From NCBI GenBank assembly GCA_019095985.1, contig CM032665.1:41203134-41267133 (forward strand): a stretch of DNA of 64,000 bases. The letters run 5' to 3'. The stretch's first letter is position 1. Every line of letters begins with the position of its first letter. Source of the DNA: Streblospio benedicti. Taxonomy: Eukaryota; Annelida; Polychaeta; Spionida; Spionidae. The notes beneath the pieces are model-generated. The model had not been told where the DNA came from. It searched no databases and was given only the letters and a program-made list of their open reading frames with translations. The position numbers and the translations under genes are program-made. Below, piece by piece: positions 22,671-34,959 of this stretch.

Positions 22671-23209
22671 CTATTAATAATATCGAAACAAAATTCAATA
22701 ATTAACGGGCATGGGGGTGGGGGGGCAAAGGGGGAGGAGGGCTGTATAGTGAAAAATGCAACAAAATTCAAATGAGAGGTGATGCGGTGCAAACTTCTCC
22801 ACACATTGTGTATCGGTGGGGGCATGGCAAAGTTATTCTTCAACTTTCTGGTCTTACATTTGTAATAGTGAGTGACCTTTTATATTTGAGCATGTTTTAG
22901 GCAATGTATACACGAGATAAGTGGTGTGGTTCTCGCGTTCACTCGCGGTATGGTCAGTATTATGACCCGCAACCAAAATGTGCCATGGAGCAGAGTGCTC
23001 AGTAATAGTGATGAATGCACCGTATACCATGACCACAGTCACTCGAATGTGTCTGTTATTGTATGTAACACTAGCCACCTTTCTGAGACAAGGTGACAAA
23101 CGTCTGTTAAAGACAGCTAACCTTTATTACACAGTTCATATGGCTATTTATTCTTCATTATTTGCTTCAGGTTTCGGACACAGTTTAAACCAGAGTTGTG
23201 CCTAAGTAC

Positions 23210-23350
23210 AATTTGCGGACTCAAGTCCAGTTCAAGTATTTTGCATGTGTACTTGAGTCCAAGTACAAGTCCATTGATGATTTTTCCAATGTACTTGAGT
23301 CCAAGTACAAGTATTTGATTGTACTTGAGTCCAAGTACCAAGTACAATGA
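23210..23350. repeat. Subterminal GTACTTGAGTCCAAGTAC repeats
   Basis: Three to four imperfect units of about 40-50 bp, each with the near-palindrome GTACTTGAGTCCAAGTAC, lie 20-160 bp inside the left end of the hAT-like insertion. They are probably transposase-binding subterminal repeats; this is inference from the hAT family. Confidence 0.7.
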
Positions 23351-24194
23351 TTGACTGTTCAACAGAATGCAACATAAACACTCTTTTACTTTTAGTGTGT
23401 ATATGAGTTTATTGCCAAGTCAATACTAGCAGATATTTACACTGGGAAAAATGCTTGAATGTTCTAAAGAAATCTGTTAAAATAGGTTCATTATTACGGA
23501 TAAATGTAACAATGTACATATTATTTAACATACAGTTAGACCAATATATAGTTTTTCTGTTACTCAAAACATAAAAAGAAAGGAACAGCAAAACAATAAA
23601 TGAAATCATGTGCTACATACATGTTAAACATGTATAGAGTTACATTGAGTATCTACAAATTATATCCTGCACATTCACATCAACCCATCATATTGGCTGC
23701 ACCATATTCCAACTAATGACAGGCTGACCACTTGTTACCCATTCCCTTATTGGGAAGTATTCTTCTGGAAAGCGCTTCACTATGTGATAGTTGAACTATT
23801 ATGCAAGTATAAAACAATTGTTTATGGTAATTTTTGCAAACAGAAGATACATCATAGAAATATTCCATTATCTTAACTTTTACAAACTTAATTGAAGATA
23901 GTATAGTTTGTTCTTATATATGGGATAGTTTTGTTACCATTTCTTTGTTTGAAATATATATTAAGTGTAACCACCACAAATGTCCCCTTTACAATGAATA
24001 TTTAGTTAGCGTGCAGGTGTTTTGAACCCATAGACCTTAGTAAAAAGTCGAACTCTCCCTGTGATAGACATGGTAAGAGGTAAAAAATTGTAAAAAGATT
24101 TTTTGATTAACTTTCACCCAATGAACCACCCTCTTCAGATGCTGCAACTGATTGCTATCAGCATGATCAGAGAAGAGGATGTTAGCTTAAACTC

Positions 24195-24312
24195 CCTTAA
24201 CTGATTGGTCAATAGCCTATTGTTAGGTTAGACCCCATTAACTGCCTGGTCAATAGCCTATTGTATTGTCTTTAAGTTTGTAATCCTTTGGGCAAATAGT
24301 CTATTGTCTTGT
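24195..24312. repeat. Short tandem repeat around GGTCAATAGCCTATTGT
   Basis: Three imperfect units of about 50-60 bp: GGTCAATAGCCTATTGT at about 24207, again at about 24250, and GGCAAATAGTCTATTGT at about 24291. It lies inside the hAT-like insertion. Confidence 0.6.
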
Positions 24313-25445
24313 CTTAAATGAACAGGATGTATCATTTGTTGACCATTTTAAAAATGACATAACATAACTTGGTATTTTCCAATTGTTATGTAAGTGTGAG
24401 AATAAAGCAGATTGTTACTCTAAGGCCATCGGTTTTTAATAAGTTGGATGACGAATTTTTTGTTCGCAAAAAATTTGACAGGGGGCAAGGCAATTTTAAA
24501 AACCCTCCTTCCAAAGAGCGACAGGGAGGGAATAATAAAAAAGACGGAATTTATCATTGATAGGGGGGTCCTAGTGGAAAAAAAAAAAACGTTTGCAAAC
24601 ATGACAATACTATATATCAGTCACCCATTTTTCATCTTTTGGCCCAAAGGGGTCCGATTGCAATGTCAATCGTTTAAATATATTCTCCGGACGCCCACAC
24701 TTGATCAATAGTTTGCCAATCGCCTTTGTCATAACATTAAAAGATCTAATTAGATGAGGCACAAGAGAGATTTTTTAACAAAAATATGACAACCAAACAG
24801 CCATGCTTATTGTGCAAAAACTAGGTTTATTGGTCAAAACACGGCGCAGCCTTATCAAGATTATGTAAGATTCAAAAGAATCAAATGGCATTGAGGCTCG
24901 TTGAAATCGACTGTAAAATGGCGCCATTGTTCATTATGAATCTATGTGACCCTTGATATGATTCTGCAGACAGATCGCATGGGAAGAAAAATAAAGTTGT
25001 TTTGTTTTTATTATCGCCGGCAATTATTAAATAAAGTGTTAGTGTCATTTTTAAAATCGGGTTCATAGGGCACATCCGGGTTTGTCATCCAACTTCTATA
25101 AAAGGATGGCCTACAGATAAAATGTCTGGAAAATTGTCTACCAGACGATTTTGCAAGGAAATATATGAATGAAACAGTGTACTTGTCAGTCTTATTGCAA
25201 AGGTGATTTGGAAGATCGTGGAATCGAACTTCCTGGCTATGAATCCTCTTATATGTCATAGTCATATGTCCCTAGACGAAGGGAATCACACTTTTGCCTA
25301 GATGCCGTTGTCACACTTAAATGCTATATTTAGCAAATCGTCACTATTTTGTTGGGCACTTTGTCAATAGGAATTGTGGTCCGAAGGACACAAGCATCAA
25401 AGTCTTAAAATGAACACATTTTGTTGAACTTTCATGAATGATCTG

Positions 25446-27120
25446 GTTTAAACCAACTGCGCCATAAACATGTTATTGGAATGAAATATTCATAAATGCC
25501 GACAAAAAGAGAGATTAAAACTTGTCACAATGTGCCCTTTATGAAAAATAGATAACTGTCACCGCATATTCAATTCTATTTATCGGTAGTTACATTTGCA
25601 CACAACAACATAACTCTCTTTTTTAAATTGAGTTAAAATGGCCTTATTTCCCACACAATTCATTTCCGGCCTTTTCTCCACAACCTTTATATAGCAACCT
25701 TTCCCTCAAAACCATTTCTTGATACCCACAACCATTCTGTAAGTTGACCATTTCAATCCAAACCCATTTAACTTCATCATTAGATTTCCCCAAATATCTT
25801 AAAGATTATATTTCATTAGAGCATAGTTTCATCTAGCACTTTAAATTATGTGGTAACCGATAAATCCTGTTCAATAGATTATTTGACATATGAACACCAG
25901 ACGATATAAAAAGGTGCCATTTAAGATGAGACAAAAATCTCTTTTCGCATAGGTCAGTGACGCACAACCCACTTAAAGGGTCTGCCAGTGTAGGTTCCAT
26001 GTAAGGTAACGCCGTCAGCTGGGATTAGAGCCTCCCACCTTGTTACACGTAAGTAGGATGGACTTGTTATTAGAGATGCTGTACATTTTGCTATGCTTCG
26101 CAAAAGTGGGACATTGTTCTCTATTTTCTGACACCCCCCCCCCCAATGTGAAAATATCAGATGTGTTTGCAGCTATATTAAAAGGAAGTCCTAAAACACA
26201 ACGAGACTTTTAAGTGTTGCTGGTTGCCTCCAGGGGCGTCAGGGGTAGAAGGGTTACATATATTTATATGTAATATTTGACAGTTGTATCACAACAGATT
26301 ACTGAACAAATATTACAAGAATTGCAATTTTATTCAATGTATTATCGATCGTATTAATAGAAAGTGATTGTGATTTTGATTCTTTCCATCTCTATAACTA
26401 GTCAGTGAGTGAAGAATGCATACTATTGCTTTTTGCCTACTGTGACAGAAGTGTGAGGATAAATTCAAATATATACAACTCAGAAAATATCTACAGAGAG
26501 CTTGCAGATGCATTCTTCTTGCAGTAACGTAACCAGTGTAGTCAAATTGTCGAAATTACTTCCAAAGCACAGCTTGTAATCGATTGCATTTGCAAATAGA
26601 TCTAAATCAGTAAAATTTGTTTAAAACAACGCATTATTTGATTTGCACGCTAGAAATGAGCATATATCTGCTTAAAATGAACACATCTATTTTTCGATGA
26701 ATTATATGATAATATTGAAGATTGTCCATTTATAATTGCCTGTTCTATGTGCGTTCTTCCGTGGCCAAATTTATAGGGAGTTGGACTGGTGACCAGAAGG
26801 TTGTGGATTCGATTCCCGGCTGGTTATGATGGTAGGTGTTGAGCAAACGTACCCCTAATAGGTTGCACAATCAAATGTGGCTTGCCTCTTATATATGCAG
26901 AACTGCCAGTTTTCACCAGTATATTTCACGTTGCATTTGATACACGTCTTTTGAACACTTGTATGTGAAAAAAAATACAGTCAGTTATTTGACATGTGTC
27001 GGGTCCTTTAACCCAGGGAGCAGATTAGAGCGTTTGCCTCACACCCGAGAGACGAAAAGAGTCTGCGGGACACAGAGGCAAAATGCAATAATTAGTCAAG
27101 GGACTAAGAACGTTTTCAAC
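25446..27120 (+). repeat. Duplicated block Y1 (matches 47220-48955, partly 30270-30957)
   Basis: It is collinear and about 95 percent identical to 47220-48955. Its first 640 bp also match 30270-30957 upstream of the complete lectin gene. It carries a tRNA-type SINE at 26775-26850 and no supported gene. Confidence 0.88.
26775..26860 (+). repeat. tRNA-derived SINE head
   Basis: GTTGGACTGGTGACCAGAAG, then GGATTCGATTCCCGG (B-box-like), then GGTGTTGAGCAAACGTACCC. A near-identical copy lies at 48612-48697 in Y2. Confidence 0.6.
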
Positions 27121-27545
27121 CTCAGCTCCTTTTTAGCGTTTTGTGGTTGAGACTTTTAGAGTTACAGACAAATAGCTTCTATTTATCCTTTACCTATCTC
27201 TGCTTTTGATTTCAATGTGCGGCCCATTTCACTGATCAGCCCAGTATGAGACCCCACAACAGAGACACCACACTGCATAAGCTAAACCCCAACACAATGA
27301 GCACCTTTAACCTTTTCATTACCACCACGTTGTACATTAAGTATGCTAAGTCAAGCAAGTTTTTACACTACACACACTACAGCAGAACCTGGTGAACAAG
27401 TAGATCAACGATCAAAGCTCCATATTCTTTCAATATGTATACATTTGATTGATAATTAATGCAATGACATAGTATGTATCACTGTGCACACATCTTACAC
27501 CACGCTGGTCACAACAGGATGTTTCTTATTATTTACACGTGTTCC
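27120..27545. other. Spacer between Y1 and lectin unit A
   Basis: No gene. The interval is absent from the corresponding place in the third unit, where the Y2 match ends at about 48954 and the lectin-unit match resumes at the equivalent of 27848. Confidence 0.5.
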
Positions 27546-30140
27546 CTGCCAGTATATTGATTGGCAGCTGAGGGCTCAGGCGGCATTGTCACTTTTAGTC
27601 AAGAAGAGATCTTGACAACGGAGTGCGACCTGCAGCACCGTGAAGGTAGAAGCCCGTGCCCAGGGAAGGCAACAGCATTGGCGGGCATGGTTCGCGGACG
27701 ATAAAGATAAAGAAAAGAATGATACTTCTAAAGATTTAAAAATAAGCAGAAATATCAAATTATCAAACCCAATGATCAATGCCCCAAACTAAAAAATAAT
27801 GAAGAAATGTTTATCTTCTTCCCAAGCTACGTTGGGCAAACATACTACATGAATACATAAGACATCCAATAGGAATAGCATTACGGTGAAATGTTCAACC
27901 ATATTTGATCCTTAAATTGTACAATGAACATCCAACAATGACGGTTCTACTGTAATCAGTCTAATATACTAAGGGCGTAATTGTAAATATTAGCATGACT
28001 ACACTCCTAATCGAGGCTTTGTTAGTGTGGGTGCATTTTTTATGCAGCCTCCCGTTGGCAGACGGCGCTGTGTGCTTATTCCAACATGAGTAACCTGCCT
28101 TCACGCCAGGGAACCGAAAGTGCAATATGTTGGACATTTCACCCTTGGAGTGCAGATTTTAGTTTGAAAACAAAACAAAATCATTGGACTGGGATTTGTA
28201 TTGGATGTTTGAGGACCACAGTTACTCTCTTCTTTTATCACATATTGCCACGTGATCCTCACGTGGAGTAATACTTCCGTATTCGCTGTGTGCTACTTCT
28301 GAAAAGAGAAAAGCAACAACTCAGTTGCAACATACGTGTAGTGACCTACATTTTGAAAAACAACAGTGATTCCTTGTAGCATTTTACTGCGGCAAGTTTT
28401 CAGACCGGATACTAGAACTTAAAGCAAAATCAAATCTGTTTAGAGGAGTAACACGGGACGTCAGTGGCCATGATCGGTGCGTGTTTTCTCGTCGCTGCTG
28501 TGATGAAGGCAGTGGTGGCCCAGGGTTCAGGTACGTCATGGAGCTGGCTTTGTGTTGCTTATATTGTACTCTTGGCCCGGGACTCTTTGCGTGTTTGAAA
28601 AGAACTGTGACTGGGCCAGAGATCTCGTAACAGTGCAGCATTAAGCAGGTGCACATTCCACCGCAAGGTGGGTCTACAACCAGTGTACGACCGAAAACCC
28701 ATAGAAATTGTAACAATCTTTAGTGTGCAGTGCGGCAAACGTACGTTTTTCTAAGGCAGCACGGTGGCCGCCCTATGTCATGGTCTGACTGTTAGAAGGC
28801 AGTTCGGTGACATTACGTTAAACGCAGATGATTTACCCGCACGTTGTCGGCACAGACACAGTACTGGGGCCGTGGTTCCCTGTATCACTAACGTGCAGGT
28901 CCCGTACTTTGTATTCACACCGTGCCTGGCACGCAAGTTATGCTCTGCTAAGTACACCGCACGTCCTATGAATGTTGATCTCACGGCCACGCCGCACAAA
29001 AAACACTCCCTGTCGCGACGCACTTATAACACACTTAGCCCGTGCGAATGTGCCCACAACTGTACTTTTGTCACTGCATGCCGAAAACGGCAGACCTCAA
29101 GAAGCCTTTGGCGGCAACCACGGGCCGCGGCGGAATGTGCCCCGACCTCGCTTTACTGCGCAACATACATGCATCACAACTTGATAATGCGCAAAACATA
29201 GAAATCACCATATGTATTATGTTGATACTTAGTTTTACAGAACTTTTACTAATTGCATCATAAAAAACTAGCTGTCAATATTTTTGTTATCTTATTTGTT
29301 ATCGTATCAATATTTTACGCATAATTGTCTTCTTTCCTTACCATTATTTGACTTCTAATATATAAAATTTAAGATTTATTTTGTTGCACATCAAAATGAA
29401 TTTTTATATAAAGTTGAGAACTTTTGATATCTTCTCAATAGTTACGCATGTGAGCTGACATGCCAGTCTCATTGCTTAAGTTACTGCCCATGCTGGTGAC
29501 GAGGAATACAGTTGCCGGTGACAGAATTTACATAGGTGACACTGTTTGACCTTCCATGGGCCAGTGGAAATAAATGACACCGTCCCCAGCGATGATGTGT
29601 GAAAGATGTCTACCACTTGGGTGATATCACCTTTTGAAAAAAGTTGTTATTATTACTGCTTGACTTACTTTCTGAGATTTGTGAACGATCCCTTAAAAAA
29701 GTCTATTGGTCTAAGCGTGTTGTCTGTATCCGCAGTGCTGGGCTCCGGAGTTCTTCCCGTGCGTGCCGCGTGACTCGAGTGGCGGCAACCCGTGCGTGAC
29801 CACGACGCAGCAGCAGCGTCGAGTGTCACGTGATGCGTGCGAGCGCCGACGCCACCCGCCGTCGCCAGGTGGGGAATAACGTGCCAGTGATGTGTTATTA
29901 GGAGGCCTATATACAGTGACTTGCATTACATATTGTAATGATTGTTTAAGAAAGTTAAAATTTTGTAGGTATTGGACGATTTGGCAAGCATAATCGTATT
30001 ATTGAAATATAAATGGTGTCGATTCAGTTGAAAGTTGTCAAAAAGTAGAGAGTGTTCAGGGAATATTTACTGGGTGATTCCTTTTGTACCACCAGACTGG
30101 ACCGGCGCGCTGACGGCTGCTCCTGCTGTCTGTTGTAACA
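27546..30140 (+). pseudogene. Lectin unit A, broken copy (exons 1-3 only)
   Basis: The DNA matches the complete gene from 30958 onward at about 97 percent. Exon 1 (28470-28530) is intact and encodes the same signal peptide, MIGACFLVAAVMKAVVAQGS, with donor GTACGT. Exon 2 (29736-29868) is 133 rather than 136 nt and has several small indels that shift the frame and give an early stop. Exon 3 starts at 30096 with two extra bases, then loses its match at about 30140, where a fragment of the CTTTATTACACAGTTCA part of block X begins. Exons 4 and 5 (CTLD) are absent. Clustered single-base indels could in part be assembly errors. Confidence 0.8.
28249..28265. promoter_or_regulatory. Paired CACGTG E-boxes upstream of lectin exon 1
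   Basis: CACGTG at 28249-28254 and 28260-28265 form a palindrome (CCACGTG-ATCCT-CACGTGG) 205 nt before the exon-1 ATG. Both copies are kept in unit B (31670-31675, 31681-31686) and unit C (49341-49346, 49352-49357). They are candidate bHLH sites. The function is inferred, and the copies are too recent for conservation to mean much. Confidence 0.4.
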
Positions 30141-30957
30141 ACAGACCACACCTTTATTACACAGTTCACATGGAGTGACGTTGTTGGATCATTAATACGT
30201 CTTAAGGTTTCGGTTAGATTGCAAAATAAACCAACTTTTGACCAGTAGTTAACATGTTTCCAAAATTTTGAAACTTTTCGTGTTGGTCTCCGCCGCTAGA
30301 AATACGCCATAAATGCCGACAAAAAAGAGACTCAAAAGGCATCAATACAAGCAGAAAATTCCATGTCACAATTGTGCCCTTTATGAAAAACTGCCGATAA
30401 CTGTCATCGAATACATATGACGCAAATTTATTTTTTGTGTTAGTGCTTTTACATTTGCACACAAACAATATAACTCTCTTTTGTTAAATTGAGTTAAATG
30501 GCCTTATTTCCACACACCCTTTTTTCGGCCTTTTCTCCAATAAAACTTTATATAGCAACCTTCAAAAACCATTTCTTTTGATATCCACAACCATTCTGTA
30601 AGTTGACCATTTCAATCCAAACCCATTTAACTTCATCATTAGATTTCCGGAATATCTTAAAGATTATATTTCATTAGAGCATAGTTTCATCTAGCATTTT
30701 GAATTATATGGTAACCTACAAATCCTGTTCCATAGATTATTTGACATATGAAAACCAGACGATATAAAAAATGTGCCATTTAAGATGAGACAAAAATCTC
30801 TTTTTAGCATGGGTCAGTGACGCACAGCCCACTTAAAGGGTCTGCCAGTGTAGGTTCCATGTACACATGTAAGGTAACGCCGTCAGCTAGGATTAGAGCC
30901 TCCCACCTTGTCACACGTAAGTAGGATGGACTTGTTTTAGAGATGCTGTACATTTTG
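30141..30957 (+). repeat. Truncated X/Y junction (block Y3)
   Basis: It starts with CCTTTATTACACAGTTCACATGG from the end of block X, then Y sequence from about 30270 (GAAACTTTTCGTGTTGGTCT as in Y2) to AGAGATGCTGTACATTTTG. It then joins the lectin unit directly at 30958. It lacks the SINE half of Y present in Y1 and Y2. Confidence 0.8.
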
Positions 30958-31669
30958 CTGCCATTATATTGATTGGCAGCTGAGGGCTCAGGCGGCATTG
31001 TCACTTTTAGTCAAGAAGAGATCTTGACAACGAGTGCGACCTGCAGAACCGTGAAGGTAGAAGCCCGTACCTCAGGAAGGCGCTGCAACAGAATTGGCGG
31101 GCATGGTTCCCGGACGATAAAGATAAAGAAAAGAATGATACTTCTAAAGATTTAAAAATAAGCAGAAATATTAAATTATCAAACCCAATGATCAATGCCC
31201 CAAACTAAAAAATAATGAAGAAAATGTTTATCTTCTTCCAAAGCTACGTTGGGCAAACATACTAAATGGATACATAAGACATCCAATAGAATAGCATTAC
31301 GGTGAAATGTTCAACCATATTTGATCCTTAAATTGTACAATGAACATCCAACAATGACGGTTCTACTGTAATCAGTCTAATATACTAAGGACGTAATTGT
31401 AAATATTAGCATGACTACACTCCTAATCGAGGCTTTGTTAGTGTGGGTGCATTTTTTATGCAGCCTCCCGTTGGCAGACGGCGCTGTGTGCTTATTCCAA
31501 CATGAGTAACCTGCCTTCACGCCAGGGAACCGAAAGTGCAATATGTTGGACATTTCACCCTTGGAGTGCAGATTTTAGTTTGAAAACAAAACAAAATCAT
31601 TGGACTGGGATTTGTATTGGATGTTTGAGGACCACAGTTACTCTCTTCTTTTATCACATACGTATGTGC

Positions 31670-31686
31670 CACGTGATCCTCACGTG
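31670..31686. promoter_or_regulatory. Paired CACGTG E-boxes of lectin unit B
   Basis: Two CACGTG sites 5 bp apart, 204 nt upstream of the start codon of the complete lectin gene, in the same arrangement as units A and C. A regulatory role is inferred only. Confidence 0.4.
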
Positions 31687-31889
31687 GAGTAATACTTCCG
31701 TATTCGCTGTGTGCTACTTCTGAAAAGAGAAAAGCAACAACTCAGTTGCAACATACGTGTAGTGACCTACATTTTGAAAAAAACAGTGATTCCTTGTAGC
31801 ATTTTACTGCGGCAAGTTTTCAGACCGGATACTAGAACTTAAAGCAAAATCAAATCTGTTTAGAGGAGTAACACGGGACGTCAGTGGCC

Positions 31890-34523
31890 ATGATCGGTGC
31901 GTGTTTTCTCGTCGCTGCTGTGATGAAGGCAGTGGTGGCCCAGGGTTCAGGTACGTCATGGAGCTGGCTTTGTGTTGCTTATATTGTACTCTTGGCCCGG
32001 GACTCTTTGCGTGTTTGAAAAGAACTGTGACTGGGCCAGAGATCTCGTAACAGTGCAGCATTAAGCAGGGGCACATTCCACCGCAAGGTGGGTCTACAAC
32101 CAGTGTACGACCGAAAACCCATAGAAATTGTAACAATCCTTTAGTGTGCAGTGCGGCAAACGTACGTTTTTCTAAGGCAGCACGGTGGCCGCCCTATGTC
32201 ATGGTCTGACTGTTAGAAGGCAGTTCGGTGACATTACGTTAAACGCAGATGATTTACCCGCACGTTGTCGGCACAGACACAGTACTGGGGCCGTGGTTCC
32301 CTGTATCACTAACGTGCAGGTCCCGTACTTTTGTATTCACACGGTGCCTGGCACGTAAGTTATGCTCAAGTACATCGCACGTCCTATGTATGTTGATCTC
32401 ACGGCCACTTCAATAAAAAAACACTCCCTGTCGCGACGCACTTATAACACACTTAGCCCGTGCGAATGTGCCCACAACTGTACTTTTGTCACTGCATGCC
32501 GAAAACGGCAGACCTCAAGAAGCCTTGCGGCAACCACGGCTGCGAAGTGGAATGTGCCCCTACCTCGCTTTACTGCGCAACATACATGCATCACACCTTG
32601 ATAATGTGCAAAACATAGAAATCACCATATGTATTATGCTGATACTTTAGTTTTACAGAACTTTTACTAATTGCATCATAAAACTAGCTGTCAATAATTA
32701 TTTGTTATCTTATTTGTTATCGTATCAATATTTTACGCATAATTGTCTTTCCTTACCACATTTGACTTCTAATATATAAAATTTAAGATTTATTTTGTTG
32801 CACATCAAAATGAATTTTATATAAAGTTGAGAATCCTTTGATATCTTCTCAATAGTTACGCATGTGAGATGTTGACATATGCCAGTCTCATTGTTTAAGT
32901 TACCGTCTATGTCGCCGGTGACGAGGAATACAGTTGCCGGTGACAGAATTTACATAGGTGACACGTTTGACCTTCCTATGGGCCAGTGGAAATAAATGAC
33001 ACCGTCCCCAGCGATGATGTGAAAGATGTCTACCACTTGGGTGATATCACCTTTTGAAAAAAAAAAAAAAGTTGTTATTATCTAATAGTTTTTGGACTTA
33101 CTTTCTGAGATTTGTGAACGATCCCTTAAAAAAAGTCTATTGGTCTAAGCGTGTTGTCTGTATCCGCAGTACTGGGCTCCAAGTTCTTCCCCTCGTGCGT
33201 GCCGCGTGACTCGAGTGGCGGCAACCCGTACGTGACCCACGACGTGCGCAGCAAGGTCGAGTGTCACGTGATGTGCGAGCGCGACGCCACCTGCCAAGTC
33301 GCCAGGTGGGAATAACGTGCCAGTGATGTGTTATTAGGAGGCTTATATACAGTGCCTTGCATTACATATTGTAATGATTGTTTAAGAAAGTTAAAATTTT
33401 GTAGTACGTGGGACGATTTGGCAAGCATAATCGTATTATTGAAATATAAATGGTGTCGATTCAGTTGAAAGTTGTCAAAAGTAGAGAGTGTTCAGGAATA
33501 TTTACTGGGTGATTCCTTTTGTACCACCAGACTGACCGGCGCTGACGGCTGCTCCCGCTGTCTGCTGTACAACGCTGATCACACGTGGCCACTTTCGGAC
33601 CGCAAGGACTGTACTGACCAGGAGGACGTTGTGTGGATCAGGGTAATATGTCTTGAGGTTTGGTCGTCTGTTAGATTGCAAAATATAACCAACGTAAATT
33701 TTGACCGGTAGTTATTTACAGCCTCCAAAAATTACTGTGAATTGTAATCACGCTCAGGAATCTCACATGTCGCCGCCGCCGCCGACGTCATCGCCGCCGC
33801 CGCCGCCGACGACGTCGTCGTCGAACCCATGTCTCCCTGGATGGGTCCCTTTTGGAGACTCGTGCTACATCCATTACAAACCAACGGATTCCATGAGCGT
33901 ACCTCGTGCCGTTAATGATTGTCGCGACAGCTGGAACGCACACTTGCTGCAGATTGAAACTGCCGAGGAACAAACGTTCATTACAGAGACCCTTTTGCCA
34001 TCCGTCGGTAGGTATATGTGTAAGCTTTAGGAGTGAAATAGTATGAAAAATGTCTAGAGAGAACTACCATTGTATTTTCATATTCATTGTCATATTCTAT
34101 GAATGTTTATTCAATAAATCCAATATCAGTAAGTTACTTTCAACATAAATGTATTGTATCTACATACATCAGTGTGCACTGCATTAATACAAATATGCAT
34201 TACGGTATGAGCATATTTCTCCTACACTAATCCACCTGAACTTTACCTGTTCGGCTACATGCACAGTACAACTGGCACTTTTCCCTACAGAACACTGCCA
34301 CACTATCGGGCTCTGCACGTATTATTATGGTGGCAAGTGGATTGTGTGCTACACCGGCAAGTCCATTGTTGCCACTTACTTCAACTGGGCGCCTGGACAA
34401 CCAGATGACCTCACTTCTACATATCGCATCTTCCTGAACGCCACCGATAGTTACCGATGGTTCGATGCAAACCGTGATACTCCAAGAGCAGATTGTGTTG
34501 TGTGTGAATATCGTCTACCATAA
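31890..34523 (+). CDS. Secreted PAN/apple + C-type lectin domain protein (5 exons, complete)
   Basis: Exons 31890-31950, 33170-33305, 33531-33642, 33722-34007 and 34291-34523 give 828 nt, 275 residues and TAA. Every junction has AG/GT and the phases match (1, 2, 0, 1). Residues 1-18 are a signal peptide. Residues 21-103 form an apple/PAN-like domain (VECHVMCERDATCQVA, then GCSRCLLYNADHTW). Residues 120-137 are a Pro/Ser/Thr linker written in CCG/TCG repeats. Residues 138-275 are a CTLD: PCLPGWVPFGDSCY, HLLQIETAEEQTFI, FNWAPGQPDD and a C-terminal DCVVCEYRLP. QPD at 235-237 usually goes with galactose-type binding. The usual WND is WFD (255-257) and the spacing of the last cysteines is unusual, so calcium or sugar binding is uncertain. 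N248 is a possible N-glycosylation site. It is probably an extracellular recognition protein. Confidence is high for the structure and moderate for function. Confidence 0.9.
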
Positions 34524-34853
34524 ATATATACCCAAGCTCAAAAAACACTGTATGCGGCTGTGCCTCATGCAGAATACAATATTTTGTGTATCTGTGAGTG
34601 CGTCACATGAAAGATGATTTTCAATCTCCAAAATAAGTACTAAAAACTATATACTAATGTCGTTAACTTAAAATTCGCGACTTTCCCCTGTTTGAAAATC
34701 TCCACAAAAAAGAGAGAAATATTCACACCTAACCATTTCACATTTTGTATACATAAAATTAGCATTGTCCTTAATTTATATCTACAATGTGTTTCATTTT
34801 GATGCATACTACAATTATGTTAGATTTGATTATTTAAATTTTAGTAACATTAT

Positions 34854-34859
34854 AATAAA
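34854..34859 (+). terminator. Polyadenylation signal AATAAA of the lectin gene
   Basis: AATAAA 331 nt after the TAA stop of the complete lectin gene, in an otherwise AT-rich 3' flank. Confidence 0.5.
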
Positions 34860-34959
34860 CACCGTTTCTGAACTGAAGATAAAATGAGACAAAATTGGAA
34901 GAGACTAGTATATAACATTTGAGAGTGTGCCCAGAGTGTAATTATTTGCAGCTCGTTGA

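Larger units (their letters stand above)
20323..23190 (+). repeat. Duplicated block X1 (matches 42357-47227)
   Basis: From TTAGAGGACCCTTTATGCCT to GACACAGTTTAAAC the block aligns collinearly, at about 95-97 percent by eye, with 42357-47227. X2 is longer mainly because it holds 1.9 kb (about 44650-46530) absent here at 22622. X1 contains tRNA-type SINE relics, a short (CTG)n and no supported gene. The paired frames 21765-21947/43800-43982 and 22323-22604/44350-44631 are shared only because the DNA is duplicated. Confidence 0.9.
23183..25453. mobile_element. 2.25-kb hAT-like insertion with 8-bp TSD and an empty-site partner
   Basis: GTTTAAAC occurs at 23183-23190 and again at 25446-25453. Between them 23191-25445 begins CAGAGTTGTG and ends GATCTG, i.e. 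CAG...CTG as in hAT elements. The paralogous site in X2/Y2 has a single GTTTAAAC (47220-47227) with flanks GGACACA and CAACTGCGCC continuous. The left end carries the ACTTGAGTCCAAGTAC repeats common on hAT ends. No transposase is recognisable, so it looks non-autonomous. The filled and empty sites together support insertion after the X-Y duplication, or loss by precise excision. Confidence 0.8.

Noticed and set aside
28384-28716. 110-codon minus-strand frame (also at 31804-32136)
   Set aside because: It is antisense to the lectin signal-peptide exon and is shared only because the units are duplicated. It has no motif and is broken in unit C.
28764-29201. 145-codon plus-strand frame in lectin intron 1 of unit A
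   Set aside because: It lies inside an intron shared with units B and C, where the frame is not maintained over its length.
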